From: Hoplostethus atlanticus
Lineage: Eukaryota; Chordata; Actinopteri; Trachichthyiformes; Trachichthyidae
DNA: 64,000 nt
Direction: 5' to 3'
NCBI GenBank assembly: GCA_034670405.1
Contig: JAXDDX010000147.1
Span: 995,001-1,059,000 of the forward strand
Both the position numbers and the translations under genes were made by a program. Positions 14,201-22,515 of the stretch are shown here, in pieces (within the stretch, counting starts at the first letter, position 1; each line of letters begins with the position of its first letter). The notes beneath the pieces are model-generated. The model was not told the origin of the DNA. It did no database searches and was given only the letters and a program-made list of their open reading frames with translations.

Positions 14201-15025
14201 AAAAAATCACATTACAGCTGCGTTGAGCTGATGTTGGACCCCGGCCCGGCGGTCTTACCCGTCATAAGGCAGGTAGATGTCGGGGAAGCTGCCGTTGATT
14301 TTGACGTCCGAGCCCGGCCAGAAGAACGTCCCTGATTTCAGACCCTGGTACCTCGCGGTGTGCCAAATCTACCGGCAGGAACAGGAGAGATGGGTGGTGC
14401 CTGTTATTCTATTGTATTCTATTCTCTTCTACTCTTGAGGGTTAGTTTTAGTCATTTTTCTACAGGTCAACTCTTTACTGAACAGCAAATAATTAACAGA
14501 ATGAGCAGAATGAGATAATTCTTCCTTTTTTTTTTAAATATTAAGAATGATGAAATATTTTCAAGGGCCTGGACTTGTTTTTGTTTAATTTCATCTTTCT
14601 TAATATTTTTAAAAAAAAGGAAGAATTATCTTAATACGTTGACACATGACCTGGTAACTGATATCTCTACGCCACTCGTTCCTGTTCGTCTCCTTTCATG
14701 CACCAATGGGAACGACTCTCCATTTCATCCCCAAATCCCGATTCTGAGCTACAGTGTTCTCTGTGTATCTATGGGGCGTGAAGCTAGCCGGGCTCACCGG
14801 TTGTCCCAGGTACCAGCGAGGGTTGTTCTTCTCCGGGCTGGACAGACTGAAGCCGGCGTCGAACACCGGGTCGTACATGGAGTTGTCGATCAGGCCGTTG
14901 GACTCGGGGTAAAGACCCTGAGAGGGAGGGTGAGTCAGAGAGGGCGAATCAAGCACATGATACTTATGGTTAGTTTTGTGTAAGTGACTCATGAGTCACA
15001 GTTGAGTCACAGTGGTCGATATGGA

Positions 15026-15064
<39 letters not shown>

Positions 15065-15435
15065 ACGCTTGCCTACCTCTCTGTGACTGCACGTGAGATT
15101 GCTTAACAGCCTTAACAAAGCATAAACTGGAAAAACTCGTGTTACTTTCTGTTTTTAAACCCGTCCACGTTTCGATGAGCCTGTTTCCTGTTTTTCGTAT
15201 TTATGATCGTGATTTTATTTGACACCTTGTAAATTGTTTCATGTTGTCTGTCGAAAACGTTTATGCATTGACTTGCACTGCTGCCCATGTTGGCCGGGTC
15301 ACCCTGTCAACCCTTCCTGGTTAAATAAAGGTTTATTATTACTATATTTACAGAATGTTCCTCTAGGGGTTGAGATAGTTCTAGGACCTCTTATGAAATC
15401 CATTCAAAACCCATCGGATGAACTGGATGAACTAC

Positions 15436-15497
<62 letters not shown>

Positions 15498-18400
15498 CAT
15501 GCCCACATGCGCATATTCATCGGTGCCGTACCGTAGCGATGGTGTAGTGGTTGGGGAACGTCTTGCTGGGAAACGATGCCTGCATGTACGGCGCCGAGGT
15601 GCCGCACTTCCCTGCACAATTAAAGACAAACAGTCAAAACACACAATCACACACAACGCCGGCATGCCGAGACTCGCCGGTTTATACGGTACACACGACG
15701 CAGAGGTTTACCCGCCAGCGTGCCGAGACTCGCCGGATCATACGGTGAGTAACTCTCTACCGCAACAATGAGCACTGCCTCTGGAATGCAGTACAACTCA
15801 CTGTCATCAGGAACCGACGGGCTGGACTGATCCTGGTCCACGCTGGTTCAAAGCCATGTTGATGGGTGGAGGCTTAATTGGATCCAGGAGAGAGGTGAGT
15901 TAGTGGACTGCCTCTTTCCTGGATCCGGTACCAGCTGCAGCCGGTTGGGACTGATTGCAGCTGGGGCCTTTTTAACGTGTGTGTGAGTATGTGAGTGTGT
16001 GAATGTGTGAGTGTGTGTGTGTGTGTGAGTGTGTGAGTGTGTGTGTGTGTGTGTGTGAGTGTGTGAGTGTGTGCGCGTCAGGGTGAGAGACTGGCTGTGT
16101 GACCGAGGAGCCGACAGGGATGGAGGATCCGGTCGGCTGCTGTGGAGCGGAGAGACGGGGCCAGCACCGGGGGGAGAGACGGGGCCAGCGCCGGGGGGAG
16201 AGACGGAGCGGGAGCGGGCCGTCTCCTGCCGCGGCGTCCAGCGGAGGTCGGCGGAGGACGCAGTCGGGAGCCGCCTGCAAGGGCTGACCAGTCGGGCTTG
16301 GGGCGGGATGCCCCTGGAAGCCTGGCGGACTGGGGCAGCCTTGGGGCTCCGCGGCTGGCCCACCGGGACCGAGGGAGGGGCGCCGACGACACGCGGCCAT
16401 CAAAACCCAGGCCGGGTTTATTGTGGACGTGTTAATAAAACGGCCTGCTGGCCACTCAACTCTCCTCCTGTGTGTGTCTCTGTCTGTCACGGACCAAGCC
16501 CGCCACACAGAGTAATAGTAATAGACGCTTAACACACACACACACACACACACCTAACCTTGATATAACACCCTAACCCTTAACTAACCTAAATTAACTA
16601 ACTAACTAACTAACTAAACCTGAAATAAACAGGTTTAGTTCAACACACACTGTGTTGAACTACTATCTGGACCTCTGTTGCTAAGTGAGTCCTGCTGTGT
16701 CATACGATACGTACATGAGGGCAGTTCAGGCAGCATCGAGTCTAGAGAGCTCGGCGAGGACGAGACTCACTCAGTTTATCGAGGACGAGACTCACTCAGT
16801 TTATCGAGGACGAGACTCTCAGTTTATCAAGGACGAGACTCACTCAGTTTATCGAGGACGAGACTCACTCAGTTTATCAAGGACGGGGGCGACTCACTCA
16901 GTTTATCAAGGACGAGACTCACTCAGTTTATCAAGGACGAGGACGACTCACTCAGTTTATCGAGGACGAGGACGACTCACTCAGTTTATCGAGGACGAGG
17001 ACGACTCACTCAGTTTATCGAGGACGAGGACGACTCACTCAGTTTATCGAGGACGAGGACGACTCACTCAGTTTATCGAGGGCAAGGACGACTCACTCAG
17101 TTTATCGAGGGCGAGGACGAGGACGAGACTCACTCAGTTTATCGAGGGCGGGGACGACTCACTCAGTTTATCGAGGGCGAGGACGACTCACTCAGTTTAT
17201 CGAGGACGAGGACGACTCACTCAGTTTATCGAGGACGAGGACGACTCACTCAGTTTATCGAGGACGAGGACGACTCACTCAGTTTATCGAGGACGAGGAC
17301 GACTCACTCAGTTTATCGAGGGCAAGGACGACTCACTCAGTTTATCGAGGGCGAGGACGAGGACGAGACTCACTCAGTTTATCGAGGGCGGGGACGACTC
17401 ACTCAGTTTATCGAGGGCGAGGACGAGGACGAGACTCACTCAGTTTATCGAGGGCGGGGACGACTCACTCAGTTTATCGAGGGCGAGGACGAGGGCGACT
17501 CACTCAGTTTATCGAGGACGAGGACGACTCACTCAGTTTATCGAGGGCGAGGACGACTCACTCAGTTTATCGAGGGCGAGGACGAGGACGAGACTCACTC
17601 AGTTTATCGAGGGCGAGGACGAGGACGAGACTCACTCAGTTTATCGAGGACGAGGACGACTCACTCAGTTTATCGAGGGCGAGGACGACTCACTCAGTTT
17701 ATCGAGGGCGAGGACGACTCACTCAGTTTATCGAGGGCGGGGGGACGAGGGAGACTCACTCAGTTTATCGAGGGCGAGGACGAGGACGAGACTCACTCAG
17801 TTTATCGAGGGCGGGGACGACTCACTCAGTTTATCGAGGGCGAGGACGAGGATGAGACTCACTCAGTTTATCGAGGGCGGGGACGAGGGCGACTCACTCA
17901 GTTTATCGAGGGCGGGGACGACTCACTCAGTTTATCGAGGACGAGGACGAGGACGAGACTCACTCAGTTTATCGAGGACGGGGATGAGGGCGCTCCACGT
18001 CTGCAGGTAGTCTGCCCTCAGACCGTCCAGAGAGACCAGGAGGAGGGGCTGCTGCTTGAAGCTACGGGTGGGGGGGGGAATAAAAACAAGGATCAGTACA
18101 ACATGAAGATAGAGAGACAATAGACACAATAAACACCCAGGATGAACGGGTCCAATGTGGATCGCTTTGTTTGGAATCAGCAGAAGAAGAACTGGGTAGT
18201 TAGCATGAGCAGCGATAGCCACCGTGGCTGAACAGGCAGAGAAAAGAGCGCCACCTACAGGAACTCAAACTCCATCAACAGAAACCCCGAGGTAACAGTG
18301 AGGAACAGTTATTGATCAGATATTGCCGTCTAGGGTGAGACTCTTACCCCACTGGACATCTGGGGGCCGATAGATCCTCACACTCGTCCTCCACCCATTC

Positions 18401-21049
18401 TCTCTCTCCTGCACCACAAACAACACAGAAGCCATCAGTGTTTCATCAGTACAGCTTCAAGCGTCTTCACATCTTATTTTTAATTTACGATAACGCTTGA
18501 TTGACTGACCTCTCTGTCATATACTCTTGATCATAATGTATTGATATTTTTATACTGTTAATAAATAATCCATCCTTCCCACCCGCCCAGTCTTTCTTTT
18601 ATATTATATTTATATTATATATTGTATATCATATTACATCTCTCTCCTCCTCATCCTCACCGTGGCAGACATGTTTGTAGTTCGTGCAGCAGTCTCCTGC
18701 AGCCAGACAGTCGTCAGAGCAGTGGCATCGGCTGCCAGCCAGCCTCTTCTCTCCACAGCGCAGCCTGGTGCATCCCCACTGCTGGGCTGAGAGCAGAGCA
18801 ATGCAGACAGGTAAGGTAAGACAGGTAAAGAGACAGACAGGCAGCTACAGTACTACTATACAACAGTATACAACTATACAACTACTATACTATACAACTA
18901 TACTAGACAACTACTACTAGTAGTACTACTACAGTACTACTACAGTAATACTATGCAATGCAAACTGTCTCTTCTGCCTCCACCAGCCTGAATCCTCCAT
19001 CATGGATCCACCAAGCTCCCTTCTGCTCACCACTGTTGTAAAGATGTTACTGGAGCATCTTGACCCAGTCTGCCCATCCTCCTCTGACCTCTGACCTCTG
19101 ACCTCTCATCAACAAGGTGTTTCTGGTCCTCCACCATAGAGACTGTAGTGGTGGAAACCCCAGGAGGGTTCAGCTGGTTCTGAGATGCTGAACCAACAAC
19201 CACACCACGGTCAAAGTCTCTTAGATCAACAAGAAACTAAACCACTTCACCATGTCTGCAGGGTTTATATGTTGAGCTGCAGCCACGTGATTGGCTGTTT
19301 GGAGGAGTACCTAATAAAGTGGCCAGTGAGCGCTGCTTCAACGCCTGTGGGCTTTACGGATACCAGCTACCTCAGCCTCAGGACAGATGCTGCTTCAAGG
19401 TAGACAGCTCTTCAATATCGGGGTGGGAACTTGACTAACTGAGGAGGAAGAGGGCGGGACTAAGACACTTCCTGTCTCAAAACGTTGACAAAATTCACAT
19501 CTCCTCCCGCTGTCCACCTTCGCAGAAACCAAACTAAAGGTTAAAGGTCAGAAAAAGCGGTCTCACTGGGTTGTAGGCAGGTGTCATGGAAGTCGTAGCA
19601 GCAGGCCTTTCTGTTGGCACACAGGGCGTCGCACCGGCAGCCCGGCGCCACGTCGTCCAGCGGCTCGTAGCATCGGTTCCTGCAGGACGTGGAGGGGGCG
19701 ACGACCGCTGGGACACAACAAGACAAGACAACACTTCTTTAGTTGATCTCTTTCATTTGGGTCTGGAGACCACCCTGCAGCTGACGGACGAGAGCGTCAG
19801 CGACATTGTATTATATCAGCTGTGTGACCAGGCATTACTAGAAGGGTTCACAGAGGAAGAGTGGGCTGCTATCGTCAGAACAGCAGTAATGTAAGCATAA
19901 GGTTGGATACGGTACCGTACCATCCGGACCAGTACCCCGCTTGATACTGTAATTCAAAACTCCATTCCATTCCTGAAGCGATCCGTGGATGAGGCTTCAA
20001 ACGTCATTGATGACGTAATGATGTTAAAACGATACAAGCCTCGATACGTTCTCGACACGCTTCGAGGCTTCGGCATCAAGCGTAACATCACTATCAGATA
20101 TCTGCAATAATATCTGAATCATGCGATCACAATGTTAAAATAAACCAAAAAACACATTTTAGCTCATTTTCCAACTCCACTGTCCAGACGTGTTCATCAC
20201 TTTTCAGTGTCCTCTGGAAACACTTCCGTTGTCGTTTGTTGTTGTCAAATTGATGAAGATGTTTTCTTAATTTGCTTGTGTTTTGTCTACTTGCATGTGT
20301 GTCTAGTTGCAGTGCGTTGTGCTCTCAGGGCCACCGTAGAATACACTTGAACTATTATATATATATATATATATGTACAGTACTGTGCAAAAGAAAACAA
20401 AATCCATAAAATGAAAAAAATGATGAAATGAAAAGTTTCTAAAAATCCAAAACAATTACTATGAAGAGCAGTGAGGTAAAACACTAACGCAGAAAACAAA
20501 GAAATAAACATTTATATTAAAAAAAGAAACTTCTGTATATATCATTAAAGCACTTTATGGGTTGCTAATAAAGTTATGGGTCATCTTAAGCTCAAGAAAT
20601 AGATGATTGATGATCTGTGGTTTTTAAATGTTTTTAACTGCATGTGTGTGTATGTGCTGTACCGGTTACTGTCTACCATGTTGTCTCTGAGGTGCCAGAG
20701 CTACCACACCTCACATCCAAAGCTACTTTTCAGTTTATTGTTTTGTTAAAATAAATAGTTTATTTATCGGCATTTTGTGTCTTTTCCCGTTTTTGTCACA
20801 GCCTTTGGGCCGGGTTAAGACAAAATTGGGGCTCGTCCGTTTCGTCCGTTCTGGTTCGTGGTAATCCTTTAAAAACGCTGCGTTGCTTAACTCATCGATG
20901 ACCTTTTTGATGTTTCTGTTAAGTTTTTTATTTCTCACCACGCTGAAGCTCATCAAAACCAGTTAGTTATAAACACATGGTGATGTTCGGATGAAGTGAT
21001 GACAATAAAACTCAGCACAGGAAGCATTACTATGATTGGAACGGCGTGT

Positions 21050-21104
<55 letters not shown>

Positions 21105-21560
21105 CAGTACCTTCGTTTCGACATTTCTGCAGTGGCAGTCCCAGACCCAGCCCAAGACCCAGGATGATGGTCACCACGGATAAAGCCAAGACGCCAGTCT
21201 GTATCACACACACAACTTTATTTTTTCACTTTTTCACAACTTTATTTTATTTTATTTTGTTTTTTTCACAAGTAAACTTTTCTGTGAACTTTTAGCCACA
21301 AGCAACATGACAGAGAGATCGGTGTTAACAGCAATTTGGATAGAATAGTTCTACAAGCAACCATGTAAACAGCTTGATCAAACAAGGTCAACTGACCGGG
21401 GTTCAGTTCCCTGGGTAGAGCAAGGCACTAGCACCACCAGGGTTAGGGGTTCAACTCCCTGTGATAAAGAATCTTTGGATAAAACCACCAAAAGGCAGAT
21501 TATTGAGCCGGTACTCACGATGATCTTCTTCTTCCTCTTCATCTCGTCACCCAAACCCAT
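524..21560 (-). CDS. enpp3: Ectonucleotide pyrophosphatase/phosphodiesterase 3-like gene, 25 exons
   Basis: Type II membrane ecto-enzyme that hydrolyses extracellular nucleotides (ATP to AMP plus PPi) and other phosphodiesters. Exons in order: 21519-21560, 21111-21198, 19567-19707, 18661-18786, 18348-18408, 17964-18061, 15532-15611, 14798-14917, 14259-14368, 12700-12765, 12460-12532, 11065-11173, 10539-10661, 10132-10163, 9848-9975, 8347-8416, 7801-7888, 6996-7168, 5454-5499, 4923-5077, 4407-4536, 2319-2396, 1841-1973, 1351-1507, 524-697. All junctions are GT/AG and in phase; the sum is 2601 nt = 866 residues plus stop (human ENPP3 is 875). Six donors start with the weaker GTAC. ENPP3 is preferred over ENPP1 because of the very short cytoplasmic tail, the LGLGLGL membrane segment, PGCLRADVR and IWDYFHS. 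The gene lies about 6.5 kb downstream of enpp2 on the same strand. Exons were read by eye against remembered family sequences; ENPP1 versus ENPP3 needs a tree. Confidence 0.93.
770..930 (+). repeat. Dispersed repeat R1, copy 1
   Basis: Shares AGACGACTGGTAGCCTCTA and GACTACATTTCCCAT with the reverse complement of 54270-54430, with clear similarity over about 150 bp. It lies in enpp3 intron 24. The family is unnamed here; it is probably a teleost SINE or MITE. Confidence 0.7.
1320..1345. repeat. Poly(C) run at the enpp3 exon-24 donor
   Basis: Fifteen consecutive C at 1320-1334 and a further C-rich run to 1342. On the coding strand the intron reads GTAAGACTGG and then a G-rich tract, a possible G-quadruplex. 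Confidence 0.85.
1566..1720 (+). repeat. Dispersed repeat R2, copy 1
   Basis: Contains CAGTACTGTGCAACGGTC, then AATGAAAAGTTTCTAAA and GATGTAAAACAG. The same words in the same order occur at 20375-20520. Resembles the 3' end of a common teleost element; class uncertain. Confidence 0.6.
1802..1831. repeat. (GAG)n trinucleotide run at the enpp3 exon-23 donor
   Basis: About ten GAG units begin 9 bp into intron 23. On the coding strand the intron starts GTAAGTGAT followed by (CTC)n. Confidence 0.9.
2484..2665 (-). repeat. Dispersed repeat R3, copy in enpp3 intron 21
   Basis: The reverse complement matches 63750-63930 almost base for base over about 170 bp (key words GAGCAGCGATAGCCACCGTG and GAGCGCCACCTACAGGAAC). 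It sits about 90 bp upstream of the exon-22 acceptor. Confidence 0.85.
3926..4118. repeat. Paired (GT)n microsatellites in enpp3 intron 21
   Basis: Two GT-rich tracts at about 3926-3952 and 4080-4118. The space between shows nothing recognisable. A further (GT)n of about 10 units at 4877-4896 lies 27 bp from the exon-20 donor. Confidence 0.85.
4281..4366. repeat. Short tandem repeat of GCTAGTTCGACTGCAC units
   Basis: Five to six copies of a 16-17-bp unit about 40 bp past the exon-21 donor of enpp3, with CACGC/CAGGC variants. Confidence 0.85.
4407..7168 (-). CDS. enpp3: enpp3 exons 18-21: end of catalytic domain, linker and start of nuclease-like domain
   Basis: Exon 18 (6996-7168) begins with the family block [16 protein letters not shown], keeping the conserved NGT glycosylation sequon, then diverges and ends in LGCSCPSL. 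Exon 19 (5454-5499) is short ([15 protein letters not shown]). Exon 20 (4923-5077) carries [17 protein letters not shown] and [11 protein letters not shown]. Exon 21 (4407-4536) carries [15 protein letters not shown] and AFLYPP. This last exon is easy to miss because it lies in no long open frame; it was placed by its family motif, by an AG acceptor next to 4536 and a GTACGC donor at 4401-4406, and by exact phase closure with both neighbours. Confidence 0.88.
4600..4850. repeat. Possible Tc1/mariner-like remnant
   Basis: Contains AAGGGGTTGAATACTTCTGC, a phrase typical of terminal parts of teleost Tc1-like non-autonomous elements. No transposase is visible. It lies in enpp3 intron 20. Confidence 0.35.
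6502..6981. repeat. Pentanucleotide (CTACT/CTACC)n array with higher-order duplication
   Basis: Nearly pure 5-bp periodicity over about 480 bp, in enpp3 intron 18 and starting about 15-20 bp after the exon-18 donor. A block of more than 100 bp (containing CTACACTACCCTAGCCTAC) occurs twice with a spacing of about 207 bp, so the array also grew by larger duplications. Confidence 0.9.
7801..12765 (-). CDS. enpp3: enpp3 exons 10-17: second part of the phosphodiesterase domain
   Basis: Exons 10 to 17 encode [17 protein letters not shown], then EEPDKSGH (Asp323 and His327), then IIIVADHG (Asp370 and His371), GMEDTSCDR, a 32-bp micro-exon ([10 protein letters not shown]), [13 protein letters not shown] through [26 protein letters not shown] (His479), and AIFIGYGP to NIELYNLMC. 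These supply the remaining two-zinc ligands of the alkaline-phosphatase-like fold, and numbering is within a few residues of human ENPP3. Exon lengths 66, 73, 109, 32, 128 and 88 equal those of the neighbouring enpp2; exons 13 and 16 differ slightly. No key residue is missing, so the enzyme should be active. Confidence 0.92.
8290..8331. repeat. (GAATA)n at the enpp3 exon-16 donor
   Basis: Seven to eight GAATA units about 16 bp into intron 16. A shorter GAATA run sits at the same place in enpp2 (51249-51266). Confidence 0.9.
9285..9545 (-). mobile_element. LINE 3'-tail fragment in enpp3 intron 15
   Basis: Contains (ATTAC)n then CGCTTTTATCCAAAGCGACT, and matches 41757-41985 over about 220 bp, including AACTACTAGTCACCAG and CAATAAGTTATCTACCTAC. 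The 41.8-43.7-kb copy still has coding remnants, so both are LINE 3' ends on the minus strand. Confidence 0.75.
10806..11047. repeat. 13-bp minisatellite next to the enpp3 exon-12 donor
   Basis: About 19 copies of GTGTGACGTCGCC and its variants GAGTGACGTCGCC and GTGTGATGTCGCC. Two GTG-type units and one GAG-type unit alternate in a 39-bp higher-order pattern in the middle. The array begins about 15 bp inside intron 12. Many units contain TGACGTCG, one base from the CRE octamer TGACGTCA. Confidence 0.9.
11190..11245. repeat. (CA)n microsatellite before enpp3 exon 12
   Basis: About 27 CA units, 16 bp upstream of the exon-12 acceptor. On the coding strand a (TG)n tract precedes TCCTGTTCTCCCCAG. 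Confidence 0.95.
11546..11786. repeat. 19-bp minisatellite in enpp3 intron 11
   Basis: About 12 copies of GGGGTCACAGCTGATCCCA with CTG/CAG/CCG variants, each containing the E-box CAGCTG. It lies in the intron between exons 11 and 12 (11174-12459). Confidence 0.9.
14259..18408 (-). CDS. enpp3: enpp3 exons 5-9: linker and first part of the phosphodiesterase domain
   Basis: Exon 5 (18348-18408) is the linker [17 protein letters not shown]. Exon 6 (17964-18061) carries [13 protein letters not shown] with metal-binding Asp165. Exon 7 (15532-15611) carries [11 protein letters not shown] with the catalytic nucleophile Thr203. Exon 8 (14798-14917) is the [16 protein letters not shown] block. Exon 9 (14259-14368) carries [20 protein letters not shown]; this longer ENPP1/3-type ending (on to PDIYLPYDG) is lacking in ENPP2. 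The family norm at exon 6 is DGFRAEY; here Phe is Leu. The exon 6 donor is copied about 40 times in the following intron. Confidence 0.92.
15438..15496. repeat. (GT)n microsatellite in enpp3 intron 7
   Basis: About 29 GT units, 35 bp downstream of the exon-7 donor. A second (GT)n of about 17 units lies at 15029-15063 in the same intron. Confidence 0.95.
15850..16515. repeat. LTR-like fossil with microsatellite expansion in enpp3 intron 6
   Basis: GC-rich block with CAGCTGCAGCCGGTTGGGAC, a long GT/GAGT tract (15975-16072), tandem GGAGAGACGG units, AATAAA at about 16435 and an end in CGCCACA. It resembles the 48.5-kb solo LTR in layout and in the CTGCAGCC...GGGACTGA core. No target duplication found. 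Probably an old solo LTR; family uncertain. Confidence 0.4.
16757..17963 (-). repeat. Minisatellite made of copies of the enpp3 exon-6 splice donor
   Basis: About 40 copies of a unit of usually 29 bp (23-37 bp, varying in 6-bp steps by extra GTCCTC) fill most of the low-coordinate part of enpp3 intron 6. On the minus strand each unit contains TCGATAAACTGAGTGAGTC: the last bases of exon 6 (TCGATAAACTGA) joined to the donor GTGAGT. The unit nearest the exon is the real exon end at 17964. The array therefore arose by tandem duplication across the exon/intron boundary. Long plus-strand open frames here are by-products of the repeat. Confidence 0.95.
18130..18300 (+). repeat. Dispersed repeat R3, copy filling enpp3 intron 5
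   Basis: Matches 63790-63905 and inverted 2484-2590 (AGTTAGCATGAGCAGCGATA, GCCACCGTGGCTGAACAG). Intron 5 is only 286 bp (18062-18347), so this repeat makes up much of it. Confidence 0.85.
18661..19707 (-). CDS. enpp3: enpp3 exons 3-4: two somatomedin-B-like domains
   Basis: Exon 3 (19567-19707, about residues 44-90) and exon 4 (18661-18786, about residues 91-132) each encode one cysteine-rich somatomedin-B domain. Visible patterns are [27 protein letters not shown] in the first and [28 protein letters not shown] in the second, with the expected eight cysteines each. In the family these domains pack against the catalytic domain and mediate dimer or partner contacts. The second domain reads AAGDCC, so it lacks the RGD tripeptide found in the neighbouring enpp2. 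Confidence 0.92.
18840..18958. repeat. ACT/TACTA-rich simple repeat in enpp3 intron 3
   Basis: Degenerate CTACTACTATACAACTA-type repeat about 55 bp upstream of the exon-4 acceptor. Confidence 0.75.
19000..19335 (+). repeat. Teleost interspersed repeat ending in TACCTAATAAAGTGGCC
   Basis: Contains CCACGTGATTGGCTGTTTGG and CCTAATAAAGTGGCCAGTGA, a 3' end I recognise from widespread non-autonomous teleost repeats. It lies in enpp3 intron 3. Boundaries are approximate. Confidence 0.55.
20375..20520 (+). repeat. Dispersed repeat R2, copy 2
   Basis: Contains ACAGTACTGTGCAAAAG, GAAATGAAAAGTTTCTAAA and GAGGTAAAACAC, matching 1566-1720. It lies in enpp3 intron 2, next to a short TA repeat at 20358-20373. 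Confidence 0.6.
21054..21103. repeat. (GT)n microsatellite at the enpp3 exon-2 donor
   Basis: About 24 GT units starting 7 bp into intron 2. Confidence 0.95.
21111..21560 (-). CDS. enpp3: enpp3 exons 1-2: cytoplasmic tail and membrane anchor
   Basis: Exon 1 (21519-21560) encodes 14 residues, [14 protein letters not shown], a short basic cytoplasmic tail. Exon 2 (21111-21198) encodes a hydrophobic stretch at about residues 15-37 ([20 protein letters not shown]) followed by PLQKCRNE, giving a type II signal anchor with the rest outside the cell. The start is the only ATG in a plausible place before the anchor. ENPP1 has a much longer cytoplasmic tail with a dileucine sorting signal, which is absent here. 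The exon 2 donor (GTACTGTC) runs within 7 nt into a (CA)n tract at 21054-21103. A possible untranslated upstream exon cannot be excluded. Confidence 0.88.
21400..21480 (+). repeat. tRNA-derived SINE head fragment in enpp3 intron 1
   Basis: GGGTAGAGCAAGGCACTAGC and GGGGTTCAACTCCCTGTG look like the A-box half and B-box of a tRNA-headed SINE. It is incomplete, so it is not called as a tRNA gene. Confidence 0.6.
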
Positions 21561-21600
21561 GACTCCGAATGATTCTGAACGCAGCTGTCACACTGTTAAC

Positions 21601-21601
<1 letters not shown>

Positions 21602-21637
<36 letters not shown>

Positions 21638-21750
21638 GCTGCAGAACGCCAACGCTCTGCTCTGCTTGGAGGAAACACACTCCTCTCCTCGAGGAGAGTG
21701 TTGACCTCTGGACCAGGCGCGAGTGATAGATAAGTGACTGATTGCCAGAA
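21602..21750 (-). promoter_or_regulatory. Probable enpp3 5' UTR/promoter-proximal segment
   Basis: A (CA)n tract at 21602-21634 lies about 42 bp upstream of the enpp3 start codon. At about 21677-21692 there is a perfect 16-bp palindrome, CTCTCCTCGAGGAGAG, roughly 120 bp upstream. No TATA box was recognised. The assignment rests only on position. Confidence 0.3.
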
Positions 21751-22474
21751 GCAGATAACCTCACGTTTCTGTGTTTTCCGTCCGTCAGACCACAAACGAC
21801 AGATGACACCTTGTCACCGCAGGAAGTCGCTTGATTGGCCAGGTGAGAGGGAACCGAGGTTTGGGTGATGATTAACCGAGACCACGATCAATACCGACTT
21901 TGAATTGGCAATGCAAGACAGTGTGATTGCTGTGCAAATCAATAACGGCTGATAAAGTAGGGGCGTTTTATTGATTTATTTAGGTATTAAGATTAATTAC
22001 AGGAAGTTGATGATGGAGTACTGATGACGCCTTATCACCATGAAGTGGGCTGGTGCTGTGTTAGCCTGGGTAGTAAAGCAGATCATTCCTGTATTACCAG
22101 TTTGTAGCTTCATCAGCTCTGACAATGTTTTAATTTAGGCTAAATACTTAATGTTTGAATTCATAGTCGTCTTCTATGAGTCTATAACATGTTGACCCTA
22201 TCTCGTCAATGTGAGGAAGATGAATTGTAGTTACTGTGGACTGCCTTGACTTCCCAGGGTATTCTACTGTTTAAAGGCCTCTCTGGTGATAGGCCTATAT
22301 CACAATATCACAATATTAATACCACATCAAAGGAACTGCATTGCATACTGGCAGATGAAGATTAAAAAAAGACTGATACAGTTTTACAGGATTACCTATT
22401 AATAACAATCAGCACTTTTCAGCAAATTAGCTTGTTATTGCTAGTAGGACAAATTTTGAAACAGGTTGGCATCA

Positions 22475-22475
22475 T

Positions 22476-22514
<39 letters not shown>

Positions 22515-22515
22515 T
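22475..22515. repeat. (GACA)n tetranucleotide repeat
   Basis: About ten ACAG units in intergenic DNA upstream of enpp3. Confidence 0.95.

Noticed and set aside
15848-16553. Proline/arginine-rich frames of 150-190 codons on both strands
   Set aside because: They lie in the GC-rich LTR-like block and its microsatellite; no conserved motif, and several overlapping frames are equally open.
16678-18123. Long plus-strand open frames of 481 and 441 codons rich in [16 protein letters not shown]
   Set aside because: They are read-through of the 29-bp donor-derived minisatellite in two frames, antisense to enpp3; no start context, family match or exon structure.
21400-21480. tRNA gene
   Set aside because: The B-box-like GGTTCAACTCC and an A-box-like word are present, but the acceptor stem and spacing are not; it fits a tRNA-headed SINE fragment. 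The same reasoning applies at 55500-55560 and 56240-56290.
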